A DNA stretch of 64,000 nt from CAZRQL01 sp964602415 (lineage in GTDB: Bacteria; Bacteroidota; Bacteroidia; Cytophagales; Flammeovirgaceae): positions 1-64,000 of the forward strand of contig CAZRQL010000001.1 of the NCBI GenBank assembly GCA_964602415.1, read 5' to 3'. How positions within the stretch are numbered: position 1 is the first letter of the stretch; each line of letters starts with the position of its first letter. A program made the translations under genes and the position numbers. Under the pieces are notes generated by a model that saw only the letters and a program-made list of their open reading frames with translations, made no database searches and was not told where the DNA came from. This document shows, one piece after another, positions 8,952 to 17,471 of this stretch.

Positions 8952-9371
8952 TTATTGAGAAATTAATTCTTTGTCGTATTTGAAAGAATTGAGAAAAGCA
9001 ATCAGGGTATCAAGTTTTTTGAAGATTTTAGCTCCATTTTTTTGAACCATTTTCCCAACTGCGTCCATAGCTTTTTTCTGGTGAGGCGTAAATACCTCAC
9101 CCTCGTCTTCTTCCAACACACAAAATAAGGTCTTATCCGGCCTTTTATTTGAGTCATCAACCACTTCGGCCACGGCATAAACCCCCGTCATTTTAGGGGT
9201 GAGCACGTACAGGCAAAAGTCACAATGTTCTCTTTCGTGCAACTCACGCTGGTAGGCAGCATCGTTCCATTCCTTTACAACCGGATCGAAATAGTCAATT
9301 TGCAGTCTTTCAATAACATAATCTCGCCATTTGGAGCCATTTACAGTACCGCCCAAAAAAACCTTTGGCAT
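8952..9371 (-). CDS. nucleoside 2-deoxyribosyltransferase-like protein
   Basis: A 139-residue cytoplasmic protein of the Nuc_deoxyri_tr2 type, a family related to enzymes that cleave the N-glycosidic bond of (deoxy)nucleosides. Signs are the N-terminal VFLGGT loop (4-9), IDYFDPVV (25-32), the block CDFCLYVLTPKMTGVY (50-65) and AEVVDDS (68-74), whose Glu69 fits the family nucleophile. It lies 14 nt upstream of the triple-TIR gene on the same strand, so the two are very probably one operon. TIR domains and deoxyribosyltransferases share a flavodoxin-like fold and both act on N-glycosidic bonds, which makes a functional link plausible. The substrate is unknown. Confidence 0.83.
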   Translation of the reverse strand: MPKVFLGGTVNGSKWRDYVIERLQIDYFDPVVKEWNDAAYQRELHEREHCDFCLYVLTPKMTGVYAVAEVVDDSNKRPDKTLFCVLEEDEGEVFTPHQKKAMDAVGKMVQKNGAKIFKKLDTLIAFLNSFKYDKELISQ

Positions 9372-9528
9372 GGGATTAAATTTTTCATAAAACTAAATAA
9401 ATCCAATAAAATTATTTTAAAAAATAATTCACTTAAGAGAAAAGAAATTTATTGTTATTTTCAAATACCTGAAAACAAGTTTGTTCTGTATTATAGGGTA
9501 GCTTTATTTATGAGCATAGTATTTTTAC

Positions 9529-9536
9529 TAACTTTG
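9529..9536 (+). promoter_or_regulatory. -7 promoter element of the superoxide dismutase gene
   Basis: TAACTTTG matches the Bacteroidota -7 consensus TAnnTTTG exactly and ends only 9 nt before the ATG of the superoxide dismutase gene at 9546. The transcript would have a leader of about 5 nt. No good TTG -33 element is seen at 17-20 nt upstream, so the call rests on the -7 box alone. Confidence 0.45.
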
Positions 9537-9545
9537 TAAAAAACT

Positions 9546-10250
9546 ATGGACAAAAGAACATTTCTCAAAACAGTCTCTGTGTTGGCATTGGGAACTTTGG
9601 CTGGTTTCAGAGAGGCTTATGCGCAGAGGAGCATCAGCAAAGAGTCAGATTTTGAGCTTCCTTCTTTAGGTTTTGCTTACGCTGCCTTAGAGCCTCATAT
9701 TGATGCTCGCACCATGGAAATCCACCATACCAAGCACCATGCCGCCTATATCAACAATTTAAACAATGCTTTGAAAGGTACTGCTTTGCAGGGGAAAGAC
9801 TTGCATGAAATTCTTGTGTCCCTCTCCCCAACAGATGTAGCCCTCCGCAATAACGCCGGCGGCCATTTTAACCACACTCTTTTTTGGAAAACGCTCACGC
9901 CCGGTGGCTCAAAGATGCCCAAAGGCAAACTCCTTAAATCTATTAACAAACAGTTTGATTCTTTTGAGCTATTTAAGAGCCGCTTTAGCGACGAAGCCAA
10001 AAAATTATTTGGGTCGGGATGGACTTGGCTTGTTGTCAATAAAGGCAAGCTCGAAATTGTCTCCACCCCCAACCAAGACAATCCGCTCATGGCCAAGGTT
10101 GTAGCAAACCCATCTGTTCCCATCTTGGGGCTTGATGTTTGGGAACACGCCTATTACCTAAAATACCAAAACCGTCGGACTGAGTACATAGAGGCTTTCT
10201 TCAATCTCATAAATTGGGATGTCGTAGCCGAAAACTTTCAAAAAAAATAG
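9546..10250 (+). CDS. exported superoxide dismutase, Mn-type
   Basis: A 234-residue Fe/Mn superoxide dismutase that turns superoxide into oxygen and hydrogen peroxide. The metal ligands are all present: His60 (MEIHHTKHH), His110 (GGHFNH), Asp197 and His201 (DVWEH). Gln177 in NQDNPL, with Gly106 in AGGHFNH, is the manganese-type pattern, though cambialistic activity cannot be excluded. About 35 N-terminal residues precede the enzyme core: MDKRTFLK, a hydrophobic stretch and AYAQ. This resembles a Tat-like signal with KR in place of RR, so periplasmic location is likely. It stands alone, between the TIR operon and the convergent gldD. Confidence 0.94.
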   Translation: MDKRTFLKTVSVLALGTLAGFREAYAQRSISKESDFELPSLGFAYAALEPHIDARTMEIHHTKHHAAYINNLNNALKGTALQGKDLHEILVSLSPTDVALRNNAGGHFNHTLFWKTLTPGGSKMPKGKLLKSINKQFDSFELFKSRFSDEAKKLFGSGWTWLVVNKGKLEIVSTPNQDNPLMAKVVANPSVPILGLDVWEHAYYLKYQNRRTEYIEAFFNLINWDVVAENFQKK

Positions 10251-10267
10251 CCTTGCTTTTGTTGTAA

Positions 10268-10846
10268 CTACTTTTTCCAATCGACCGAATTGAGCATTTC
10301 TATCATATCTTTTTTTAGGTATTCGATGATAGGGGCCAAAGAGTCATTTTTCTTGCTTTCAGGGAAATAAAGAGCGACACGGAAAAAATTTTGTGTCGAA
10401 TCGGTAACAAAATATTGAAATTGGCTGGGCACGTCTCCTTCTATTTCAGATATGATGGCTGTATATCCTTTAGGTGTTTTGTATGAATATTCATTGATGG
10501 CAGTAGCAAAGTATTCGTGTTTTCCGGTAAGGCGCAATGAGGTATTGAAAAATTTGGCAAGTGAATCACGGTTGTTTTTTGGGTTTTGGTGGGATATATG
10601 CAAAACACCCATATAGCCGGGGTAGGCAAGGTGGATAAACCAAGGCTTAGCCCCATAAGATGAGTCTTTTACTATCTGACTGTGTGCGGAGCGGAGCATT
10701 TTGTAAGGGAAGCCAGTAGAGTCAAATTCAACATAGCTTGGTTTAGGCATCTCTATACGATGAAAGCCTCTTGGGCGAGGAAGGTAATTAGTTGATTGTC
10801 CGCAAGATAATAGTATGATACAAGATAGGCTAAGAATTTTTGACAT
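10268..10846 (-). CDS. gldD: gliding motility lipoprotein GldD
   Basis: A 192-residue lipoprotein. The ATG at 10846 gives a short signal ending in the lipobox LLSC; a longer open frame upstream lies wholly inside gldE and is rejected. The motif YLPRPRGFHRIEMP just after the cysteine is the GldD signature. GldD is needed for gliding and type IX secretion in Flavobacterium; its exact role is not known. Its start overlaps the end of gldE by 17 nt, and the order mutY-ssb-gldE-gldD is a conserved Bacteroidota arrangement. Confidence 0.92.
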   Translation of the reverse strand: MSKILSLSCIILLSCGQSTNYLPRPRGFHRIEMPKPSYVEFDSTGFPYKMLRSAHSQIVKDSSYGAKPWFIHLAYPGYMGVLHISHQNPKNNRDSLAKFFNTSLRLTGKHEYFATAINEYSYKTPKGYTAIISEIEGDVPSQFQYFVTDSTQNFFRVALYFPESKKNDSLAPIIEYLKKDMIEMLNSVDWKK

Positions 10847-12104
10847 GGTAAATACATTTGATGGTTTTAATTCTTTTTTTGTCAGTTGAAACGATGACAA
10901 ACTCAAAATTTTTGTAGCAAATTTTTTGCCCAACCGAAGGCATACCTGCAAAAATCTCAATGACCAATCCTCCTAATGTGTGCACTTCATCACGCAATTC
11001 AGAAAACAAATCATATTCAATGTCAAACACTTTGCAAAAGTCATTGATTGATATTTTGGCATCAAAGGAGTACGTATTCTCATCAAGCTGTTTGTAGAGT
11101 GACTCATTGGCATCGTCAAATTCATCATTTATGTCTCCAATGATTTCCTCCAAAATATCTTCCAAAGTGATGAGTCCTGACGTACCTCCATATTCATCTA
11201 CTACTATGGCCATGTGTACCCGACGCTTTTGAAACTCTTTAAAAAGGTCGTCGATTTTTTTGTTTTCGAGCACGAAAAGCGTATCCCTGCGGATAAATTG
11301 CTGCCAATTGAAATTTGTATCGTTTTCTACATGCGGGAGTAGGTCTTTGATATACAAAATACCCTCAATAAAATCTACCGTGTCCCTGTAAACGGGGATT
11401 CGGGAGTAGCCCCACTTATTTATTTTATCGAGAAGGTCGTGAAAATTGTTATCCAAATCAAAAGCAGCCATATCCATTCTGGGAGTCATGATTTGCTTCA
11501 CGGTTTTTGAGCCGTAAGTAATAATGCCTCTCAAAATTTCTTTTTCCTCGTTGGAGGTCTGGGTGGAAGTAGCCATCTCAAGAGCCTGCACCAACTCTTT
11601 TGTAGTTACTTGATAACCAATTCTTTTCACGCGTTTTTCTATAATCCCCCCAAAGCCCATCAGCATCCAGCTAAAAGGACTTACCAACCAGATTACGGTA
11701 CTAAGAGGCAAAGCAACTTTTTTGGCAAAAGCCAAATTGTATCGGGCTGCGAGAATCTTCGGGAAAATCTCCCCAAAAAACACGATCAATCCCGTGGCAA
11801 AGATAGGGGCATAAAAAAGGGCAGTAGGATTGTTGCGGCCAAAAATATCCCAACTCAAATACAGCAAGGCCGTAATCATACTTACATTGATAAAGTTATT
11901 GACAATCAATATAGTAGCCAAAAGCAAATTGGCATCTTGCAAAAGTCTCAAAATCAATTTTTCAGCTTTTGATTTGCCGACCTTGCAAGACTGGAGTTGT
12001 TGGGGAGAGAGCGAAAAGAAACTGGTTTCGCAAGCTGAGATCAGCCCCGAACCAATCAACAAGAGCAACACCCCCGCCATCAGCGAGACAGAACTTAAGT
12101 CCAT
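10830..12104 (-). CDS. gldE: gliding motility-associated protein GldE (CorC/HlyC family)
   Basis: A 424-residue membrane protein. It has an N-terminal DUF21/CNNM membrane domain with about four spans, a CBS pair (MTPRMDMAAF, then GILYIKDLL and VVDEYGGTSGLITLEDILEEI) and a CorC_HlyC C-terminal domain. CNNM/CorC proteins handle divalent cations, but GldE is known genetically for gliding, where it can partly stand in for GldD. The ATG at 12104 is preferred; the frame extends to a TTG at 12161, which would add 19 residues before the first span. Downstream gldD overlaps it by 17 nt, and ssb ends 63 nt upstream. Confidence 0.92.
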   Translation of the reverse strand: MDLSSVSLMAGVLLLLIGSGLISACETSFFSLSPQQLQSCKVGKSKAEKLILRLLQDANLLLATILIVNNFINVSMITALLYLSWDIFGRNNPTALFYAPIFATGLIVFFGEIFPKILAARYNLAFAKKVALPLSTVIWLVSPFSWMLMGFGGIIEKRVKRIGYQVTTKELVQALEMATSTQTSNEEKEILRGIITYGSKTVKQIMTPRMDMAAFDLDNNFHDLLDKINKWGYSRIPVYRDTVDFIEGILYIKDLLPHVENDTNFNWQQFIRRDTLFVLENKKIDDLFKEFQKRRVHMAIVVDEYGGTSGLITLEDILEEIIGDINDEFDDANESLYKQLDENTYSFDAKISINDFCKVFDIEYDLFSELRDEVHTLGGLVIEIFAGMPSVGQKICYKNFEFVIVSTDKKRIKTIKCIYHVKNS

Positions 12105-12167
12105 TTCAAGCAAAATGAAACACAGTCCGATTTGAGATAAAAGCGGGTTGTCCAATTTCAATCAAAA

Positions 12168-12596
12168 TTAGAAAGGCAAATCATCTTCTACTGTATCACT
12201 GACAGGCGAAGGTTTCGGCATATCGGCGGGTTCAGGCTCTTTGGGAGCAGAAGTGCCTGCATGCAGTCCTTTAGGCATAAGTTGCAAAGTTATAACCCTG
12301 ATTTTTTGAGTTTTGCGTTGTTGGCCTTCTTTATCTGTCCAAGTGTCGGTCTTTATTTTTCCTTCAACGAAAATCAAATCACCTTTTTTGCAGTACTGAT
12401 GAACGATTTTGGCTTGCGGATCCCAAAACTCAAGTCTGTGCCACTCTGTAACTTCTTGTTTATTACCGTTCTTATCTGTGTAGGATTCGCTTGTAGCTAA
12501 ATTCACATTCGCAACGGAAGTGCCGCTTTCTAAGGTTCTTATCTCGGGATCGCTTCCCAAGCGTCCCATCAAAATGACTCTATTAAAATTTGACAT
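12168..12596 (-). CDS. ssb: single-stranded DNA-binding protein
   Basis: A 142-residue SSB. The OB fold occupies residues 1-107 (NRVILMGRLGSDPEIR, then EWHRLEFW and GDLIFVEGKIKT). A proline-rich linker of about 30 residues leads to the acidic tip DDLPF, which recruits repair and replication partners. It coats single-stranded DNA in the nucleoid. It lies 91 nt downstream of mutY on the same strand and leads into gldE and gldD, an order conserved across gliding Bacteroidota although ssb has no known role in motility. Confidence 0.96.
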   Translation of the reverse strand: MSNFNRVILMGRLGSDPEIRTLESGTSVANVNLATSESYTDKNGNKQEVTEWHRLEFWDPQAKIVHQYCKKGDLIFVEGKIKTDTWTDKEGQQRKTQKIRVITLQLMPKGLHAGTSAPKEPEPADMPKPSPVSDTVEDDLPF

Positions 12597-12687
12597 GAGG
12601 TGAAATTTTGAACAACAAATAAAATGAAAAAAGTAAGTAATAAATAATAAAGATATTTTTATTTTTTTTAAATATTTGATTTTCAGT

Positions 12688-13728
12688 TTAAAAATCCAGC
12701 AAACCTTGTTTTATCCTCAAGTGTTCCAAAATTTTGCTTATAGCAGCCGGTTTGCCTATTTGATTTGCCTGCTCAAAGCTAAATACTTCTAAACCAAACT
12801 TTAAAGCCAAAGATTCCGGCTCTTTTGTTTTGTAAAGCCACGAGTCTATGACTAAGTCTTGATGCGTAAGTTTATGAGTAAAAGACAGCATAGGACTAAT
12901 ATATTGAAAATCAAAGTTTTGTTTTCGTGCAAACAATTGTATATCTTCATGCTCCTCCAATTTATAGAATTCATAAAGACCTTGCCAAATATCATCCGAA
13001 GTTCTTTTTCTCAGTAAAATACTTTCCTGATTGCAGATCACTAAGTAGTTGAATTTTCTTGTTTTTCGGTTTGTGTTTTTGATTCTGACGGGTAGGTTTT
13101 CTTGCGTTTTGTGAGAGAAGGCCAAGCAGCTTTCCCTAATCGGGCAGTGCAAGCAGTCAGGTTTTTGAGGCTTGCAAACCAGTGCACCCAGTTCCATAAT
13201 CGCTTGATTGTAAAGGGCAGATTGGCCAATGGGCAATAGTTGGTCAGCTATCGATTGAAGTTGTTTTCTTCCCGCACCCGAAAGGATATTGGTCTTTACA
13301 TCAAAGTGTCTTGACAAAACCCGCATCACATTGCCGTCCAACACGGCCACAGCTTCATCGAAAGCAAACGATGCAATTGCAGCCGCAGTATAGTTTCCTA
13401 TCCCTTTGATTTTCAGTAGCTCACTGTAAGTATCGGGAAATTTGCCGTTTTTGTAAATAGCTTGAGCTGCCTGATGCAAATTTTTCGCGCGTGTGTAATA
13501 ACCAAGCCCTTGCCAAAGTTCAAACACCCTATCCAACGAAGCCTCAGCCAAATCTTTGATAGACGGGAAGTGTTCGCAAAATTTATGATAATATCCAATA
13601 CCCTGATTCACACGAGTTTGTTGCAGAATAATCTCTGAGAGCCATATTAGATAAGGTTCTCGGGTGTGTCGCCAAGGCAGGTCGCGTTTGTTTGCCAAAT
13701 ACCAGCTAATGAGTGAATTAGTGTTCAT
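12688..13728 (-). CDS. mutY: A/G-specific adenine DNA glycosylase
   Basis: A 346-residue base-excision repair enzyme that removes adenine mispaired with 8-oxoguanine. Visible are catalytic Glu32 in SEIILQQTRV, the helix-hairpin-helix IKGIGNYTAAA (107-117), catalytic Asp131 in VLDGNV, and the 4Fe-4S cluster cysteines 185, 192, 195 and 201 (C-x6-C-x2-C-x5-C). A C-terminal NUDIX-like domain for recognition of 8-oxoG follows. It lies 9 nt downstream of the helicase gene and heads mutY-ssb-gldE-gldD. Confidence 0.97.
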   Translation of the reverse strand: MNTNSLISWYLANKRDLPWRHTREPYLIWLSEIILQQTRVNQGIGYYHKFCEHFPSIKDLAEASLDRVFELWQGLGYYTRAKNLHQAAQAIYKNGKFPDTYSELLKIKGIGNYTAAAIASFAFDEAVAVLDGNVMRVLSRHFDVKTNILSGAGRKQLQSIADQLLPIGQSALYNQAIMELGALVCKPQKPDCLHCPIRESCLAFSHKTQENLPVRIKNTNRKTRKFNYLVICNQESILLRKRTSDDIWQGLYEFYKLEEHEDIQLFARKQNFDFQYISPMLSFTHKLTHQDLVIDSWLYKTKEPESLALKFGLEVFSFEQANQIGKPAAISKILEHLRIKQGLLDF

Positions 13729-13737
13729 TATTTATCT

Positions 13738-15642
13738 TTACATCCATTCCCAAGCGGTTTGGTATTTTCCGCTTTGCTCCACATACTTCAAAAATGAATC
13801 GTAAAATTTATGACTTGAAATAGTTGAGCTGTCTCCTACTATGACCAATTTTTTCTTTGCCCTGGTTACAGCCACGTTAAAACGCCTAAAATCAGATAAA
13901 AAGCCAATATTTCCTTTTTGGTTTGAGCGTACCAGACTCAGATATACAATATCTTTTTCTTGACCCTGAAATCCGTCAATAGAGTTCACGGTGATTTGGT
14001 TGCGGAAGTAGTCAAAATTTTTATCGTTTAGCAGGGCTTCTTTCATCGAGTTTACTTGACCTTTGTAGGGCGAAATAAGGGCAATCGTTTTTTTTGCAAA
14101 ATCGTTTTGGTGCATAACCAAGGCCTCAAAGAGTTGCAAGAGATGGGCAAATACAACGCGGACTTCCCCCGGGTTGTGGTAGCTGTGTCCTTGGGGTTCC
14201 TCCTCAAAACTGCATCCGGCGGTATCCAAAAACTCCAAAGCCTCGCAGAGCCTCTCATTTTCCTTGCCCAGCACATGGTTTTTCACTTCTTCATGCGCCA
14301 ACAATCTTCCATTGTAAAAGGCAATAGAACTGAAACCGGCAATTTTTTCATTCATCCTGTATTGGATTTGAAGCATTGCGGATGATTCGGGATAGTAGCC
14401 TATAATTTTCTCAAACAATGTGTGCGTCAATCCATTACTTTTTGGGTCGGGGGCTTTTACGGTGGGGGGGAGTTGCTGGTGGTCTCCTGCCAAAACGACC
14501 CGATTGGCCTTGAGGAGGGCTATCCAACAAGCCGGCTCAAGAGCTTGGGCAGCCTCATCTATGAACACAGTGCCAAATACTTTGCCTTGCAAATGATGAG
14601 AACCTACCCCCACCAGAGTAGCGGCAATAACCTGTGCAGAATTTAGGATTTTTTCGACTAAGTACTGCTCAGTCTTGATGGCTTCTTCTTTTAGCAGCCG
14701 AACTTGATTGAGCAGCAGTTTTCTTTGTTCGCGCTCCTGCTGACCAAAGTTTCGCTTGTATTTTTTGGCTAAATTGTAATATTCTTCCGCATCGCGGCGC
14801 AGTTGTTTGATGTTGCGGGCTTCGCTATGTGCGACAATTTGTTCGTCAAGCGTAAGAGATTGCAATTCAGTCTGCACGCGAGCCGGATTCCCAATACGCA
14901 CCACTTTGATACCTGCTTGGCTAAGTTTTAAACATAGCAAATCAACTGCCACGTTGGAGGGCGCACAAACCAATATTTGGTCTTCGTTTTTTAAGGTCTG
15001 AACAACAGTTCTGACCAGAGTCGTAGTTTTTCCAGTTCCGGGAGGCCCATGAATAATGGCAACATCTTGGGCTGTAAGAGCCAAATTCATAGCCGCATTT
15101 TGGGATGAATTAATAGCAGGGTCATTGACAGGAAAATAATCGCATTTAAAAGTCGGCTTCTGTTTTCCCAACAACACTTCACGCAAGAAAAAAAAGCGAG
15201 GATGTGCACTCAGAGCCGCTTCTTTAAGAGCCTTTTCCATCTCTTTGTAAGAATGGTTGTCAAAAAGTAAATCCACACGCAATTTGTTTCCCTCTTCCAG
15301 CCAGTCAGGCAACTCATCTACCGCCACACGCATGCCATCATCCCAGACACCCACAATCACACCTTGTGTAGTTTCCTCGCCCACAATAGCCACATTAGCC
15401 CCCGAAGTAAACAAGTGCGCCTCTCCCAAGTGTTTTGTTCTTTCCAAAGAAAGGCGGAATTGTCCACCACTGCCCATTTCTGCCGATTTCAAAATGACCG
15501 GATACCAAGTAACCCCCTCAGCAATTCGGCTTTCCAAGCGGTCTGCTTGCATCACAGATTGATACAAACGCATATCTTCTACTCTCTCGGCCTCCAAAAG
15601 CTCCAACAAACGGTCAAAGTATGCTTTGATTTGGGATTTCAT
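13738..15642 (-). CDS. superfamily 1 DNA/RNA helicase (IGHMBP2/Upf1-like)
   Basis: A 634-residue SF1B helicase. It has an N-terminal OB-like region, a Q-motif glutamine near 181, Walker A GPPGTGKTTT (199-208), Walker B DEAA, GDHQQLPP (motif III), SIDGFQGQEKDIV (motif V) and RFNVAVTRAKKKL (motif VI). A coiled-coil-like charged stretch lies in the 1B/1C region (around 285-330). It presumably unwinds nucleic acid 5' to 3' in the cytoplasm; the physiological substrate in bacteria is not established. The gene precedes mutY by 9 nt, suggesting co-expression with repair functions. Confidence 0.92.
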   Translation of the reverse strand: MKSQIKAYFDRLLELLEAERVEDMRLYQSVMQADRLESRIAEGVTWYPVILKSAEMGSGGQFRLSLERTKHLGEAHLFTSGANVAIVGEETTQGVIVGVWDDGMRVAVDELPDWLEEGNKLRVDLLFDNHSYKEMEKALKEAALSAHPRFFFLREVLLGKQKPTFKCDYFPVNDPAINSSQNAAMNLALTAQDVAIIHGPPGTGKTTTLVRTVVQTLKNEDQILVCAPSNVAVDLLCLKLSQAGIKVVRIGNPARVQTELQSLTLDEQIVAHSEARNIKQLRRDAEEYYNLAKKYKRNFGQQEREQRKLLLNQVRLLKEEAIKTEQYLVEKILNSAQVIAATLVGVGSHHLQGKVFGTVFIDEAAQALEPACWIALLKANRVVLAGDHQQLPPTVKAPDPKSNGLTHTLFEKIIGYYPESSAMLQIQYRMNEKIAGFSSIAFYNGRLLAHEEVKNHVLGKENERLCEALEFLDTAGCSFEEEPQGHSYHNPGEVRVVFAHLLQLFEALVMHQNDFAKKTIALISPYKGQVNSMKEALLNDKNFDYFRNQITVNSIDGFQGQEKDIVYLSLVRSNQKGNIGFLSDFRRFNVAVTRAKKKLVIVGDSSTISSHKFYDSFLKYVEQSGKYQTAWEWM

Positions 15643-15834
15643 GCCGCAAAGATAACTTTCACAGTTGAGCAGGCGGTCGCAGCGTGATAGAAATGAATCT
15701 AATCTTCATAATCATTACAATGCAACAAATAACTAAAACCGAATTAAACATTAGAAAAAATCCTATTGCGTAATCTGTGTTAAACTTTGATTTGTTATTT
15801 GTTCCCGCTCTCAATATTACTGTCTCAAATAATA

Positions 15835-15866
15835 CAAAAAAGCCCCGGTATTTAATCGGGGCTTTA
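15835..15866 (-). terminator. intrinsic terminator of tuf
   Basis: Perfect 9-bp stem AAAGCCCCG/CGGGGCTTT (15839-15847 with 15857-15865) and a 9-nt loop. On the minus strand it is followed by a run of six T, 28 nt beyond the tuf stop codon. Confidence 0.92.
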
Positions 15867-15893
15867 CTATAAAAATAATTCTAAACAATTAAT

Positions 15894-17081
15894 TTATTCA
15901 AGGATTTCAGTTACCTGACCTGCACCTACAGTTCTGCCACCTTCGCGAATCGCAAATCTGAGGCCTTGTTCCATAGCGATAGATTTCTGTAATTCCACAG
16001 TGATGGTAATGTTATCACCGGGCATAACCATTTCTACACCATCAGGCAGTGTGATTTCACCCGTAACATCTGTGGTACGGAAATAGAACTGAGGGTTGTA
16101 ACCTTTGAAGAATGGAGTGTGACGACCGCCTTCTTCCTTACTCAAAACGTACACCTCTGCTTTGAACTTTGAGTGAGGTTTTACTGAGTTTGGTTTGCAA
16201 ATAACCATACCACGGCGGATTTGATCTTTGTCAATACCGCGCAGCAAAAGACCTACGTTGTCGCCTGCTTCACCTCTATCGAGGAGTTTGCGGAACATTT
16301 CAACTCCCGTGATGGTAGAAGTAAGGTTTTCTGCACCCATACCGATAATTTGTACAGGCTCTCCAACGTTTATGATACCACGCTCAATACGACCAGTAGC
16401 CACTGTACCACGACCAGTGATGGTGAAAACATCCTCTACAGGCATCAAGAAAGGTTTATCTGTTACACGCTCAGGGATGGGGATATAGTTGTCAACAGCC
16501 GACATCAATTCCACAACAGTTTCTACCCATTTAGGTTCTCCATTCAGAGCACCCAAAGCGGAACCTTTAACTACCGGAATGTTATCTCCGTCGAATTTGT
16601 AGAATGAAAGTAATTCGCGAATCTCCATTTCAACGAGTTCCAATAACTCAGGATCATCTACCATATCCACTTTGTTCATAAACACAACCAGTGCAGGAAC
16701 GCCGACTTGGCGAGCCAAAAGAATGTGTTCGCGTGTCTGTGGCATAGGGCCATCGGTTGAGGCCACAACCAGAATAGCACCGTCCATCTGAGCAGCACCC
16801 GTAACCATGTTTTTTACATAGTCAGCGTGACCAGGGCAGTCAACGTGAGCATAGTGGCGATTTTCAGTTTGGTACTCAACGTGTGCGGTGTTAATAGTGA
16901 TACCACGCTCGCGCTCTTCAGGGGCATTGTCAATGGAGCTGAAGTCGCGGTAAGCGGATAAACCTTTCTCAGCCAACACTTTCGTGATTGCAGCTGTCAA
17001 AGTTGTTTTGCCATGGTCAACGTGACCGATTGTGCCAATATTGACGTGTGGTTTAGACCTGTCAAATGTTTCTTTTGCCAT
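15894..17081 (-). CDS. tuf: elongation factor Tu
   Basis: A 395-residue translational GTPase that delivers aminoacyl-tRNA to the ribosome. G1 is GHVDHGKT near the N-terminus, followed by RGITINTAHVEY, DCPGH and NKVD, and the three-domain length is full. It lies directly downstream of three tRNA genes on the same strand, as in the tyr-gly-thr-tuf arrangement of many bacteria, and ends at a strong intrinsic terminator. The promoter is placed before tRNA-Tyr at about 17433-17463, so tuf and the tRNAs are probably one transcript. Confidence 0.99.
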   Translation of the reverse strand: MAKETFDRSKPHVNIGTIGHVDHGKTTLTAAITKVLAEKGLSAYRDFSSIDNAPEERERGITINTAHVEYQTENRHYAHVDCPGHADYVKNMVTGAAQMDGAILVVASTDGPMPQTREHILLARQVGVPALVVFMNKVDMVDDPELLELVEMEIRELLSFYKFDGDNIPVVKGSALGALNGEPKWVETVVELMSAVDNYIPIPERVTDKPFLMPVEDVFTITGRGTVATGRIERGIINVGEPVQIIGMGAENLTSTITGVEMFRKLLDRGEAGDNVGLLLRGIDKDQIRRGMVICKPNSVKPHSKFKAEVYVLSKEEGGRHTPFFKGYNPQFYFRTTDVTGEITLPDGVEMVMPGDNITITVELQKSIAMEQGLRFAIREGGRTVGAGQVTEILE

Positions 17082-17116
17082 TTTATGTGAATTTTCCTGT
17101 TTCTAAAATCCGTTTG

Positions 17117-17188
<72 letters not shown>

Positions 17189-17203
17189 TTTACACATGTA
17201 TTG

Positions 17204-17276
17204 AGCGGAAGACGAGGCTCGAACCCGCGACCTATAGCTTGGAAGGCTATCGCTCTACCAACTGAGCTACTTCCGC
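17204..17276 (-). tRNA. tRNA-Gly (TCC)
   Basis: Cloverleaf with acceptor stem GCGGAAG/CTTCCGC (U discriminator next), D-arm AGCTCAGTTGGTAGAGC, anticodon TCC in CTTCCAA, and T-loop GTTCGAGCC. CCA is not encoded. Middle gene of the Tyr-Gly-Thr cluster. Confidence 0.96.
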
Positions 17277-17307
17277 ATAAATTCCAAAGCCTTCTGCTTT
17301 GAAGCTG

Positions 17308-17390
17308 TGGGGAGAGAAGGATTCGAACCTTCGAAGTCGTAAGACAACGGATTTACAGTCCGTCCCATTTGGCCACTCTGGTATCTCCCC
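17308..17390 (-). tRNA. tRNA-Tyr (GTA)
   Basis: An 83-nt type II tRNA with acceptor stem GGGGAGA/TCTCCCC, anticodon GTA in CTGTAAA, and a long variable arm. The T-loop reads GTTCGAATCC. First gene of the tRNA-tuf operon. Confidence 0.96.
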
Positions 17391-17432
17391 ATTAAAACCG
17401 AATAACTTCTAAATCATTCAAATTTTGGCTTG

Positions 17433-17463
17433 CAAAAGTAGCGTCTCAAAAGTTGATGACAAA
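17433..17463 (-). promoter_or_regulatory. promoter of the tRNA-Tyr/Gly/Thr-tuf operon
   Basis: On the minus strand, TTG at 17462-17460 and TACTTTTG at 17440-17433 are separated by exactly 19 nt, a full match to the Bacteroidota primary-sigma consensus (TTG, 17-20 nt, TAnnTTTG). It lies about 40 nt before tRNA-Tyr and just past the stop codon of the preceding hydrolase gene. Confidence 0.8.
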
Positions 17464-17471
17464 ATTTTTTT

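Noticed and set aside
16221..16607. Open frames antisense to tuf (also 16228-16488)
   Set aside because: Shadows of the highly biased tuf coding sequence.
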